From contig CAKPRX010000102.1 of assembly GCA_934183135.1 (NCBI GenBank), forward strand, positions 1-6,833: a DNA stretch of 6,833 nucleotides. The letters are read 5' to 3'. Origin of the DNA: an uncultured Prevotella sp. (GTDB taxonomy: Bacteria; Bacteroidota; Bacteroidia; Bacteroidales; Bacteroidaceae). Each line of letters begins with the position of its first letter. Position 1 is the stretch's first letter. Shown here piece after piece: positions 1 to 5,462 of the stretch. The notes below the pieces were generated by a model. It worked only from the letters and a program-made list of their open reading frames with translations, did not search any database and was not told the DNA's origin. The position numbers and the translations under genes were made by a program.

Positions 1-14
1 GTCATTAGAATCGT

Positions 15-48
15 AATGACCATCGCGAGCAAAAAAATGACCATCGCG
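15..48. repeat. Two direct copies of a 13-bp sequence
   Basis: AATGACCATCGCG occurs at 15-27 and again at 36-48, a 21-bp period. The first six bases of the window (GTCATT, 1-6) are also the reverse complement of AATGAC at 15-20, giving a small stem with an 8-base loop that may extend beyond the left edge. In addition, CATCGCGAG at 21-29 has a perfect 9-bp inverted partner, CTCGCGATG, at 143-151. A 21-bp period equals two helical turns, so a paired protein-binding site is possible. That function is inference. Confidence 0.6.
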
Positions 49-79
49 GCGACCCTAAAAACCGCCCTCGGAAGTGCCG

Positions 80-138
80 AAAATAGGGAGGGGAAAAGCG
101 GGAAAAGCCCCTATTTTGTAAAACATTGTTACTTTTAC
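80..138. repeat. Inverted repeat enclosing a 9-bp tandem repeat, followed by a second small inverted repeat
   Basis: AAAATAGGG (80-88) and CCCTATTTT (109-117) form a perfect 9-bp inverted repeat. The 20-base interval between them holds two perfect tandem copies of GGGAAAAGC (91-99 and 100-108). Immediately next, GTAAAA (118-123) and TTTTAC (133-138) form a 6-bp stem with a 9-base loop. Together these would give two adjacent hairpins in a transcript from either strand. Neither is followed by a clear T tract, so I do not call them terminators. Function unknown. Confidence 0.55.
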
Positions 139-237
139 GACCCTCGCGATGCTCCAAAACTCCCCCGGAACCCTCGAAAATGGTCCTGGATTGTTGAAAA
201 AATCTGGAATTTACGTCCCGAAAAACGGCTGTTGCGA

Positions 238-283
238 CTGTATATTTATGCAGAAACGCCACTCGTTTTGCATAAATATACAG
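238..283. repeat. 15-bp perfect inverted repeat with 16-base spacer; ARG-box-like arms
   Basis: CTGTATATTTATGCA (238-252) is the exact reverse complement of TGCATAAATATACAG (269-283). As RNA, the stem can grow inward by a G-U and two A-U pairs. A shorter outer pair, TTGCGA (232-237) and TCGCAA (301-306), flanks it. Each arm is itself close to a palindrome: TGCATAAATATACA matches the general ArgR operator shape TGAAT-N4-ATTCA at all but two of ten fixed positions. As DNA it could therefore be a double operator with centres 30 bp apart, about three helical turns. The ArgR link is a resemblance only; no arginine gene is visible in the window. Confidence 0.65.
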
Positions 284-461
284 CCTCGTGTAAATGTTTT
301 TCGCAATCTGTACTATGGCTATGGCAACGATGGCGTCCATGGCGTTCACTCTTTTTGCTCTGCGGTACTCGTTGGCAGAACCCACCTTGACGGCTGTTGC
401 CTCTGGCGCTAATTGGGGGAGCCACCTGTATTTTAGCCCTAAAACGAGGTGGCGTTTCGGT
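251..461. repeat. Diverged inverted copies (251-283 and 428-461)
   Basis: The spacer of the 15-bp inverted repeat, GAAACGCCACTCGTTTT (253-269), reappears on the opposite strand at 458-441 as GAAACGCCACCTCGTTTT, differing only by one extra C. The similarity continues more loosely beyond it: both copies run on through a short A-rich stretch to TACAG (279-283 on the plus strand; 432-428 read on the minus strand). The two therefore look like copies of one element of about 30 bp in opposite orientation, 170 bp apart. In a plus-strand transcript they would be complementary, and the second copy includes the 3' arm of the hairpin at 421-453. Confidence 0.6.
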
Positions 462-468
462 GTTTTTT
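421..468 (+). terminator. Terminator-like hairpin ahead of the operon promoter
   Basis: GCCACCT (421-427) pairs with AGGTGGC (447-453). Inside, after a small internal loop, TTTTA (431-435) pairs with TAAAA (440-444) around a four-base loop. The 3' side is followed by GTTT and, after five more bases, a run of six T (463-468). This resembles an imperfect intrinsic terminator for plus-strand transcription entering from the left; the T tract is displaced, which weakens the call. It would insulate the promoter at 471 from upstream transcription. It could instead be only one member of the repeat pair described at 251-461. Confidence 0.4.
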
Positions 469-470
469 GC

Positions 471-478
471 TAACTTTG
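471..478 (+). promoter_or_regulatory. Bacteroidota-type -7 promoter element
   Basis: TAACTTTG at 471-478 matches the TAnnTTTG -7 consensus of the primary sigma factor in Bacteroidota exactly. It sits 18 bases before the ATG at 497, so the transcript would begin around 483-487 with a leader of only about 10-14 bases. I could not find a convincing -33 TTTG/TTG element at the usual spacing. The element lies downstream of an alternative GTG start at 449, which argues for the ATG as the true start of the first gene. Confidence 0.7.
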
Positions 479-496
479 CATACATTATTATATAAT

Positions 497-979
497 ATGA
501 AACCATCCTTACGTACCAATGTACTGCTGTCAGCCTGTGTGCTGTTGCTGTTGCTGCTCTGCTGGGCCAGTGTGAGCGCCCCGCTGCGGTTTGCCCGACA
601 GCGGCAGCAGCGCGAAGCCGTGGTCAAGGAGCGCCTCTTGCTGATACGCCAGGCGCAGGCCGCCTATCTGCGGGCCAGGGGCAGCTATGCCGCCGACCTG
701 CACACGCTGGTGGCAGGCGGCTACATGGCCGACTCGGTACAGTATATACCCTACGCCGGTGGCAAGCGGTTTGAGCTGAGTACCACCGTGATGGCCGGAC
801 GGTCGGGGCGCAGCGTGCCGCTCATGGAGTGTGGCGCCGCGTATGCCGACTATCTGCGCGGGATGGATGCCACGGAGATAGACAATATGACCCGGCAGGC
901 CGAGGAGGCCGGACAGTATGCCGGACTGAAAATAGGAGACTTAACGACAGCCAATGACAATGCAGGAAACTGGGAATGA
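497..979 (+). CDS. Membrane-anchored pseudopilin-like protein, first gene of the operon
   Basis: A 160-residue protein with a short basic N-terminus (K2, R6), one strongly hydrophobic segment at about 9-28 with six consecutive Leu at 16-21, then a basic, helical stretch (31-52) and a small soluble domain. The layout, with a hydrophobic helix running into an amphipathic helix that ends near AQAAYLRARGSYAADLHTL (53-71), strongly resembles GspG/type IV pseudopilins. The classical prepilin peptidase site (Gly/Ala before F-T-L-I-E, with Glu at +5) is absent, so it is probably an uncleaved signal anchor with its domain outside the inner membrane. The end, with NDNAGNWE (153-160), looks conserved-domain-like rather than random. 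The ATG at 497 is preferred over GTG at 449 because the -7 element lies between them; there is no Shine-Dalgarno, which is usual in this phylum. Its 3' end overlaps the next gene by 26 bp. Being a real gene is secure; the pilin relation is inference. Confidence 0.85.
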   Translation: MKPSLRTNVLLSACVLLLLLLCWASVSAPLRFARQRQQREAVVKERLLLIRQAQAAYLRARGSYAADLHTLVAGGYMADSVQYIPYAGGKRFELSTTVMAGRSGRSVPLMECGAAYADYLRGMDATEIDNMTRQAEEAGQYAGLKIGDLTTANDNAGNWE

Positions 980-1775
980 CACCTCAAGACAGCCGCGGAT
1001 GACGCTCCGTATAAGCAACCACTCGATGGCCTTTGCCATGGCCGACGGCCTGGCCGTCAAGGGGGTGGCCTTTGAACCCTATACCGCCAAGAGCGGCATC
1101 TCTACGGCAGCCAACCTGCGCGAGGCGCTCCGCTCGTCGGCCCTGCTCGGCCGCGAGTGTGCCCGGGCCCAGGTGCTCATAGACGCGCCTGTGCTGCTGG
1201 TGCCCATCGAGGAGTACGACGATGCCACGGCCGACGCCTTCTACCGTTACACGCTGGTAACGCCGGCTACCAATGTGGTGATGAGCAGCGTGGTGCCCAC
1301 GCTGAACAGCGTGGCCCTCTTCGGAGTGAACCGCGACCTGCGCCAGGTGATAGACGACCGTTATGCCGACGTGCGCTACATGCCGGTAGAGCAGCCCGTG
1401 TGGAGTTATCTGTACCGGCGCAGCTTCTCTGACACCTGCCACCGGCTGTACGCCTACTTCCACGACGGGCGCGTCAGCGTGTTCGCCTTTGACAAGAACC
1501 GTTTCCGCTACTGCAACGCGTTCGACGTGAGCCATGTCAACGACAGCGTGTACTTCATACTCTACGTGTGGCGCCAGCTGCAGCTCGATGCCGAGCGCGA
1601 CGAACTGTACCTGGCCGGCAGTCTGCCCGGGCGCGACGAGCTGGTGGGCCTGCTCAGGCGCTACCTGCGCAAGTGCTACACGGTGAACCCCGCGGCCGAG
1701 TTTAACCGTGCGCCCATCACCGAGATTAAGGGGATGGCGCTGGATATGGTAACCCTATTTCTGAAAGGACGATGA
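954..1775 (+). CDS. DUF3822 family protein, predicted actin-like (ASKHA) fold
   Basis: A 273-residue protein that I recognise as the DUF3822 family, found in Bacteroidota and commonly next to rsmD. To my recollection a Bacteroides thetaiotaomicron member (BT_3980) has a solved structure with an actin-like ATPase fold. The sequence fits two repeated subdomains. The first starts with LRISNHSMAFAM (18-29) and runs through YTLVTPATNVVMSSVVPTL (99-117) and LFGVNRDLRQVIDDRY (122-137). The second includes AYFHDGRVSVFAFDKNRFRY (167-186), a helix SVYFILYVWRQL (198-209) and a strand-turn LYLAGSLPGRDEL (218-230). It has no signal peptide or membrane segment, so it is probably cytoplasmic. The usual glycine-rich phosphate loops of active actin-like ATPases are not obvious, so nucleotide hydrolysis is doubtful. 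The start is uncertain: ATG 954, 960 or 999 are possible, and no good ribosome binding site decides. ATG 954 gives a 26-bp overlap with the pseudopilin-like gene; its stop overlaps rsmD. Confidence 0.82.
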   Translation: MTMQETGNDTSRQPRMTLRISNHSMAFAMADGLAVKGVAFEPYTAKSGISTAANLREALRSSALLGRECARAQVLIDAPVLLVPIEEYDDATADAFYRYTLVTPATNVVMSSVVPTLNSVALFGVNRDLRQVIDDRYADVRYMPVEQPVWSYLYRRSFSDTCHRLYAYFHDGRVSVFAFDKNRFRYCNAFDVSHVNDSVYFILYVWRQLQLDAERDELYLAGSLPGRDELVGLLRRYLRKCYTVNPAAEFNRAPITEIKGMALDMVTLFLKGR

Positions 1776-2302
1776 GAATTATAACAGGTATCTACAAGGG
1801 ACGTCACTTCGACATTCCCCGCTCGTTCAAGGCAAGGCCCACGACCGACTTTGCCAAGGAGAATATATTTAATGTACTCAATGGGTACATAGACCTGGAC
1901 GGGGCCACGGCCCTGGACCTCTTTGCCGGCACAGGCAGCATATCGCTCGAACTGCTGTCGCGCGGCTGCGCTCAGGTGATAAGCGTGGAGGCCGACCGCG
2001 ACCACGCCGCCTTTATACGGCAGTGCATGCAGAAACTGGGAACCCACGCCGACGTGCTCGTCAGGGGCGATGTGTTCAGGTTTGTCAAGAGCTGTCGCCA
2101 GCAGTTCGACTTTGTCTTCGCCGACCCACCCTATGCGCTGGAGCAGCTGGCCCAGATACCTGACCTGGTGCTCGGTGGCGGTCTGCTGAAGCCCGATGGC
2201 TTGCTGGTGCTCGAGCATGGCAAGGGCTACGACTTCTCGGGCCATCCCCGCTTTGTAGAGCACCGGGCCTATGGCAGCGTCAACTTCTCGCTCTTCCGCT
2301 GA
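1772..2302 (+). CDS. rsmD: 16S rRNA (guanine(966)-N2)-methyltransferase RsmD
   Basis: A 176-residue class I SAM-dependent methyltransferase, normal length for RsmD. The family marks are all present: the N-terminal RIITGIYKGR (2-11), the RPTTDFAKENIFN stretch (22-34) that contacts substrate RNA, the SAM-binding motif I DLFAGTGSI (49-57), an acidic residue after the next strand (E73 in VISVEAD), and the catalytic DPPY (118-121) of N2-guanine/N6-adenine type enzymes. By homology it methylates N2 of G966 in helix 31 of 16S rRNA during assembly of the small subunit. Its ATG overlaps the TGA of the DUF3822 gene (ATGA), with AAAGGA at 1764-1769 just upstream, so it is probably translationally coupled. 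It ends 14 bp before the stop of a convergent gene. Confidence 0.96.
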   Translation: MRIITGIYKGRHFDIPRSFKARPTTDFAKENIFNVLNGYIDLDGATALDLFAGTGSISLELLSRGCAQVISVEADRDHAAFIRQCMQKLGTHADVLVRGDVFRFVKSCRQQFDFVFADPPYALEQLAQIPDLVLGGGLLKPDGLLVLEHGKGYDFSGHPRFVEHRAYGSVNFSLFR

Positions 2303-2317
2303 CCGCGCCGCCGGCGC
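2303..2317. other. GC-rich near-palindrome at the convergent gene junction
   Basis: The gap between the stops of rsmD and the cardiolipin synthase gene is only 14 bp. GCGCCG (2305-2310) and CGGCGC (2312-2317) form a perfect palindrome around a single central C; as RNA this allows a 5-bp all-GC stem with a 3-base loop from either strand. It ends inside the TAG stop of the minus-strand gene. It could act as a bidirectional stop or pause for converging polymerases, but there is no T tract on either side, so terminator function is only a possibility. Confidence 0.35.
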
Positions 2318-3738
2318 TACATCAGTGGCGAGAACAGGCGTATGATGCTCTCCCACAGGCGCTGGCCGAAACCGCGGTGCATAAAGGCCGACTCGCCGGT
2401 GAGCAACTGGCAGTGGGCAAGGTCGTCATTAAAAACTTGTTTCATACGGAGAGCCATCTGCGAGTCATAGAAAAATATGTTGGACTCGAAGTTGTTCTCA
2501 AAACTACGGAAATCTACATTCGTGGAGCCACAGGTACACAGGCTGTCGTCGGTCACTAACAGTTTGGAGTGATTGAACCCGGCCTGGTAGAGGTACACCT
2601 TGACTCCGGCTGCCACCACCTGGCCTATAAAGGAGCGCGTGGCCCACTCGGGCAGCCTGGCGTCAGAGTGGTGGGGCACCATCAGACGCACGTCGACCCC
2701 TGCCTGGGCCGCCGTACACAGGGCGAAGAGCACCGGGTCGGTGGGCATGAAGTAGGGGGTCTCTATGTACACATAGCGGCGGGCCTCGAGCAGTATGCGC
2801 ACGTAGCCCTGCATGATGTCGGGCCACGGCATGATGGGGCTGCTGGTTACCACCTGGGCTATACAGTCGTTGGGCGCGGTGTCGAGCGTGGGGTAGTACT
2901 TGCGGTTGGTGATGAGCGTGCGGTCTACGAAGTACCAGTCTATCAGGAAGGCCCGCTGTATGGCGTAGACCACTCCGCCCTCGACCCTGAGGTGCGTGTC
3001 GCGCCAGGCGTGTCGCGCGGTGCCCTTCACGTAGCGCAGGGCTATGTTCATGCCCCCTATGAAGCCCACCCGGCCGTCTATTACGCACAGCTTGCGGTGG
3101 TTTCGGTAGTTGACCTTACTCGTGAAGGCCGGAAAGCGTACCGGCATAAATGACTGGACGTCTATCCCGGCGTCGCGCATACGCTCGAAGAACCTGTTGC
3201 TTACATTCCAGCATCCCACGTCGTCATATATCAGCCTGACCTCTACTCCCTGGCGCGCCTTGTCTATGAGCGCGTCGGCCACCAGGTTGCCCAGCGCGTC
3301 GTCTACGATGATGTACGACACCATGTGTATGTGGGCCTGCGCGCTGCCTATGGCCTGGAGCAGGGAGAGCACAAACTGATAGCCGTCGGTGAGTATCTCT
3401 ACATGGTTGTCCTTGAAAGGCAGCGCCCAGTTCTGGTTGGCAAACATGCGGATGACCCGCTCGTGTGCCGTGGGCAGTGTGAGACGGCTCTGCTCGGCAA
3501 ACTCGAGCATGCTGCGCTTCGTGAGCTGCTGCAGGCTGCGCTCGCTGATCATGCGCTCCTTTCGCGTGTCTTGCCCGAAGAAGAAGTAGAACACCACGCC
3601 TATCACTGGGATGAACAAGAGTACCAGTATCCACGCCAGGGTCTTGGTGGGCTGGCGGTTGTCCATCAGCACCCTTACCAGGGCAAACACGATGATGGCG
3701 GTGTATACCAGGAATATTATCCAGTAGAGGTATATCAT
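2317..3738 (-). CDS. cls: Cardiolipin synthase, two-HKD phospholipase D family
   Basis: A 473-residue inner-membrane enzyme of usual length for bacterial cardiolipin synthases of the ClsA type. Two transmembrane helices (about 2-24 and 34-54) separated by a basic turn form the PLDc_N region. Two catalytic HKD motifs follow: H214-x-K216-x4-D221 with GGMN (228-231), and H390-x-K392-x4-D397 with GSTN (404-407). Both carry every catalytic residue, so the enzyme should be active. The family joins two phosphatidylglycerol molecules, or related substrates, into cardiolipin by a phosphatidyl-enzyme intermediate. The conserved ETPYFMPTDPV (326-336) lies before the second motif. Its ATG overlaps the TGA of the upstream TPR gene (ATGA), so it is the last gene of a dnaG-TPR-cls unit. 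A specific paralogue or substrate preference cannot be decided from sequence alone. Confidence 0.94.
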   Translation of the reverse strand: MIYLYWIIFLVYTAIIVFALVRVLMDNRQPTKTLAWILVLLFIPVIGVVFYFFFGQDTRKERMISERSLQQLTKRSMLEFAEQSRLTLPTAHERVIRMFANQNWALPFKDNHVEILTDGYQFVLSLLQAIGSAQAHIHMVSYIIVDDALGNLVADALIDKARQGVEVRLIYDDVGCWNVSNRFFERMRDAGIDVQSFMPVRFPAFTSKVNYRNHRKLCVIDGRVGFIGGMNIALRYVKGTARHAWRDTHLRVEGGVVYAIQRAFLIDWYFVDRTLITNRKYYPTLDTAPNDCIAQVVTSSPIMPWPDIMQGYVRILLEARRYVYIETPYFMPTDPVLFALCTAAQAGVDVRLMVPHHSDARLPEWATRSFIGQVVAAGVKVYLYQAGFNHSKLLVTDDSLCTCGSTNVDFRSFENNFESNIFFYDSQMALRMKQVFNDDLAHCQLLTGESAFMHRGFGQRLWESIIRLFSPLM

Positions 3739-5453
3739 GGCTGGGGGCTGTCTTTCTGCAACTGGGCCAGCTGGTCTATGGCGTAGTCGCTGTTAGGGGT
3801 GTTGTCGAGCATCTGCCGGAGCAGCCGGGTGGCCTCGTCGCGGCGGCCGAGGGCCAGGAGCAGGTCGGCCTTGCGGCGTTGCAGAAAGTAGTAGAACGCT
3901 TGCTGGTTGTGGGGCTGCTCGGCCAGGGGGCCGTCGTGGGTAACGCTCTCCATACCGTCGTCTATATAGCGCAGGGCTTCGCTGTCGCGCAGGCCCACCA
4001 GGCAGTTGACAAACTGCTCGGCGTAGACCAGGTTGTTAAGGGGTAGGGTGTGTAGCAGGTAGTAGTGGGCCTGGGTGAGCTGGCCTGTGTGGTAGTAGCA
4101 GCTGCCTATGAGGTAGCTCAGTTCGTAGTAGCTGCGCTGCTCGCTGCCTGACAGCTGGTCGAAACGGGGAGCGTAGCGCTCGTAGGCGGCACTCAGGAAG
4201 GACAGGGCTTCGTAGTAACGGTGGCCCAGGTAGAGCTGGCGTCCGTAGTAGACAGCCCAGCCCAGGCCGCGGTCGGTGCACAGGGCCAGCAGGCGCTGGG
4301 TGGGGGTGAGCTGAGGGTCATTGGGGGTGTGGGCCTTGTCGCGGGCCTCTTTCCACTGGTAGCGAAACTGGTCTACCAGCTGTTTGGTGGGTTTCAGGTC
4401 GTGGCCTATGACGAGTGAGAGGGTGCGGGGCGAACTGCTTACCAGTCCGGCCGCTCCGAAGTGGTCGGGCAGCGGCACCAGGGTACACGTTACACGGTAG
4501 TAGAGCACGGCGGCGGTGGCATCCTCGGCCGACAGGTGTAGGGTGAGGTGCTGCAGGGCGTCCGGGTGGCCGGCGCTGCTATAGCTGATGTCGGCCATGG
4601 CCCACGAGCGTACAAACCGTCCGTCGGCGATGAGCAGCCGGGCTAAGGGGTAGGCCGCTATAGCGTCGGCATCGGCCAGGGTGTCGGCGGTGCCGTCCTC
4701 GGTACTCATTACCATGGCCTGGGGGGCAAATCCGGGTATGCCCAGCGCGCTCGAGGCCATCTGCCCTACGGTGGCCGTGGCTGCCCCCGTCTGTCCGTGG
4801 CCCGGCAGACCCGCCGGATGGCTGGCCATGTGCAGCTCGTTGATAAGGGCCAGCTCATTGTTCCACTCGGCGTTGGCCTTCTCTACATCTCGGCCGGGCG
4901 CAACTTTCATCTGCTTCTCATTGGCCTCGTACTCGCTCATCACGGTACGCTGCAGCCTGAACATGTCGCTCATGCACTGCGTCAGTACCTCCTTGGCGTT
5001 GTAGCGGTTTATCAGGAGCGAGGCCAGGGTATGCACGTGTACCTTGGGCTTGTCGTCGGCTATGGTGTAGGTGGTCTTTATGGGTGTGTTGGTGAGCAGG
5101 CACCGGTTGCAGACCGAGCGCAGCAGCTCAATGTTGTCCAGGGGAGCGGTAAAGATAAAGGCGTACATCAGCTGGATGTACAGGGTGTCTGGGGCGAGGG
5201 TTATGACGAAGTAGCCGTTCTGGTATTCATACCGGCAGACGGTCTTCTCGTCCTCGTCGGCCCACTGGGGCTGGCACGACAGCTGCTTCAGGGCGGCGGC
5301 CACGGCGGCGCGGTTGGTGCCGATGGTCACGTGGTCGGGGCGGAAGGCCGATAGCCACGTGTCGGTCATGCGGTGCAGCAGGTCTACGGCCGGCCGGTAC
5401 AGTATGTAGCCCAGTACGGCTATGAGGAGTATGGTGGCAAGTATATCTTCCAT
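3735..5453 (-). CDS. Membrane-anchored protein with C-terminal TPR-like repeats, function unknown
   Basis: I do not recognise this 572-residue protein as a named family. One N-terminal hydrophobic helix (about 4-20) anchors it in the membrane. Residues 40-170 look like a compact alpha/beta domain (strands at YFVITLAPDTLYIQLMY, 81-97, and a helix NIELLRSVCNRCLL, 107-120), vaguely like the YbjN/secretion-chaperone fold; this is a weak guess. A low-complexity linker rich in Gly, Ala and Thr follows (about 210-265), then a second strand-rich part (265-350). The C-terminal third is helical with TPR-like units at about 398-427, 441-470 and 519-550, rich in paired Tyr residues; the best unit is RKADLLLALGRRDEATRLL (527-545). 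TPRs usually bind partner proteins. The gene starts 9 bp after dnaG and overlaps cls, so it is co-transcribed with both. It is clearly coding: it has no internal stops and codon use like its neighbours. Confidence 0.87.
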   Translation of the reverse strand: MEDILATILLIAVLGYILYRPAVDLLHRMTDTWLSAFRPDHVTIGTNRAAVAAALKQLSCQPQWADEDEKTVCRYEYQNGYFVITLAPDTLYIQLMYAFIFTAPLDNIELLRSVCNRCLLTNTPIKTTYTIADDKPKVHVHTLASLLINRYNAKEVLTQCMSDMFRLQRTVMSEYEANEKQMKVAPGRDVEKANAEWNNELALINELHMASHPAGLPGHGQTGAATATVGQMASSALGIPGFAPQAMVMSTEDGTADTLADADAIAAYPLARLLIADGRFVRSWAMADISYSSAGHPDALQHLTLHLSAEDATAAVLYYRVTCTLVPLPDHFGAAGLVSSSPRTLSLVIGHDLKPTKQLVDQFRYQWKEARDKAHTPNDPQLTPTQRLLALCTDRGLGWAVYYGRQLYLGHRYYEALSFLSAAYERYAPRFDQLSGSEQRSYYELSYLIGSCYYHTGQLTQAHYYLLHTLPLNNLVYAEQFVNCLVGLRDSEALRYIDDGMESVTHDGPLAEQPHNQQAFYYFLQRRKADLLLALGRRDEATRLLRQMLDNTPNSDYAIDQLAQLQKDSPQP

Positions 5454-5462
5454 GGCGGCGGG

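Larger units (their letters stand above)
1..470. other. Noncoding, repeat-rich region upstream of the plus-strand operon
   Basis: No reading frame here looks like a real protein. The open frames on both strands overlap one another, start and stop arbitrarily, lack a ribosome binding site and have odd composition. The base composition is visibly AT-richer than the coding DNA to the right, with many A and T runs. The region instead holds nested direct and inverted repeats, listed separately, and ends in a terminator-like hairpin just before a promoter element. It may be a long intergenic spacer, a decayed element, or the template of an untranslated RNA. I recognise no known RNA family, tRNA or rRNA in it. 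What lies to the left of base 1 is unknown. Confidence 0.75.

Noticed and set aside
80..151. Possible CRISPR-like repeats
   Set aside because: The repeats are 9-13 bp, not regularly spaced with unique spacers, and no cas gene is present.
5..390. Overlapping open frames of about 125 codons on both strands in the leader
   Set aside because: Neither strand shows a ribosome binding site, promoter or protein-like pattern, and inverted repeats dominate the base sequence; the translated products look random.
449..496. Upstream GTG start extending the first gene by 16 residues
   Set aside because: The TAACTTTG promoter element at 471-478 lies inside this extension, and the ATG at 497 gives a normal signal-anchor N-terminus.
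984..1535. Long open frame on the minus strand inside the DUF3822 gene
   Set aside because: It is antisense to a recognised gene, of skewed composition with many Val, His and Gly, and has no homology I can see. Such frames are common opposite GC-rich genes.
1676..2356. 226-codon minus-strand open frame opposite rsmD
   Set aside because: rsmD is unmistakable on the plus strand with all its motifs, and the antisense frame has no recognisable domain.
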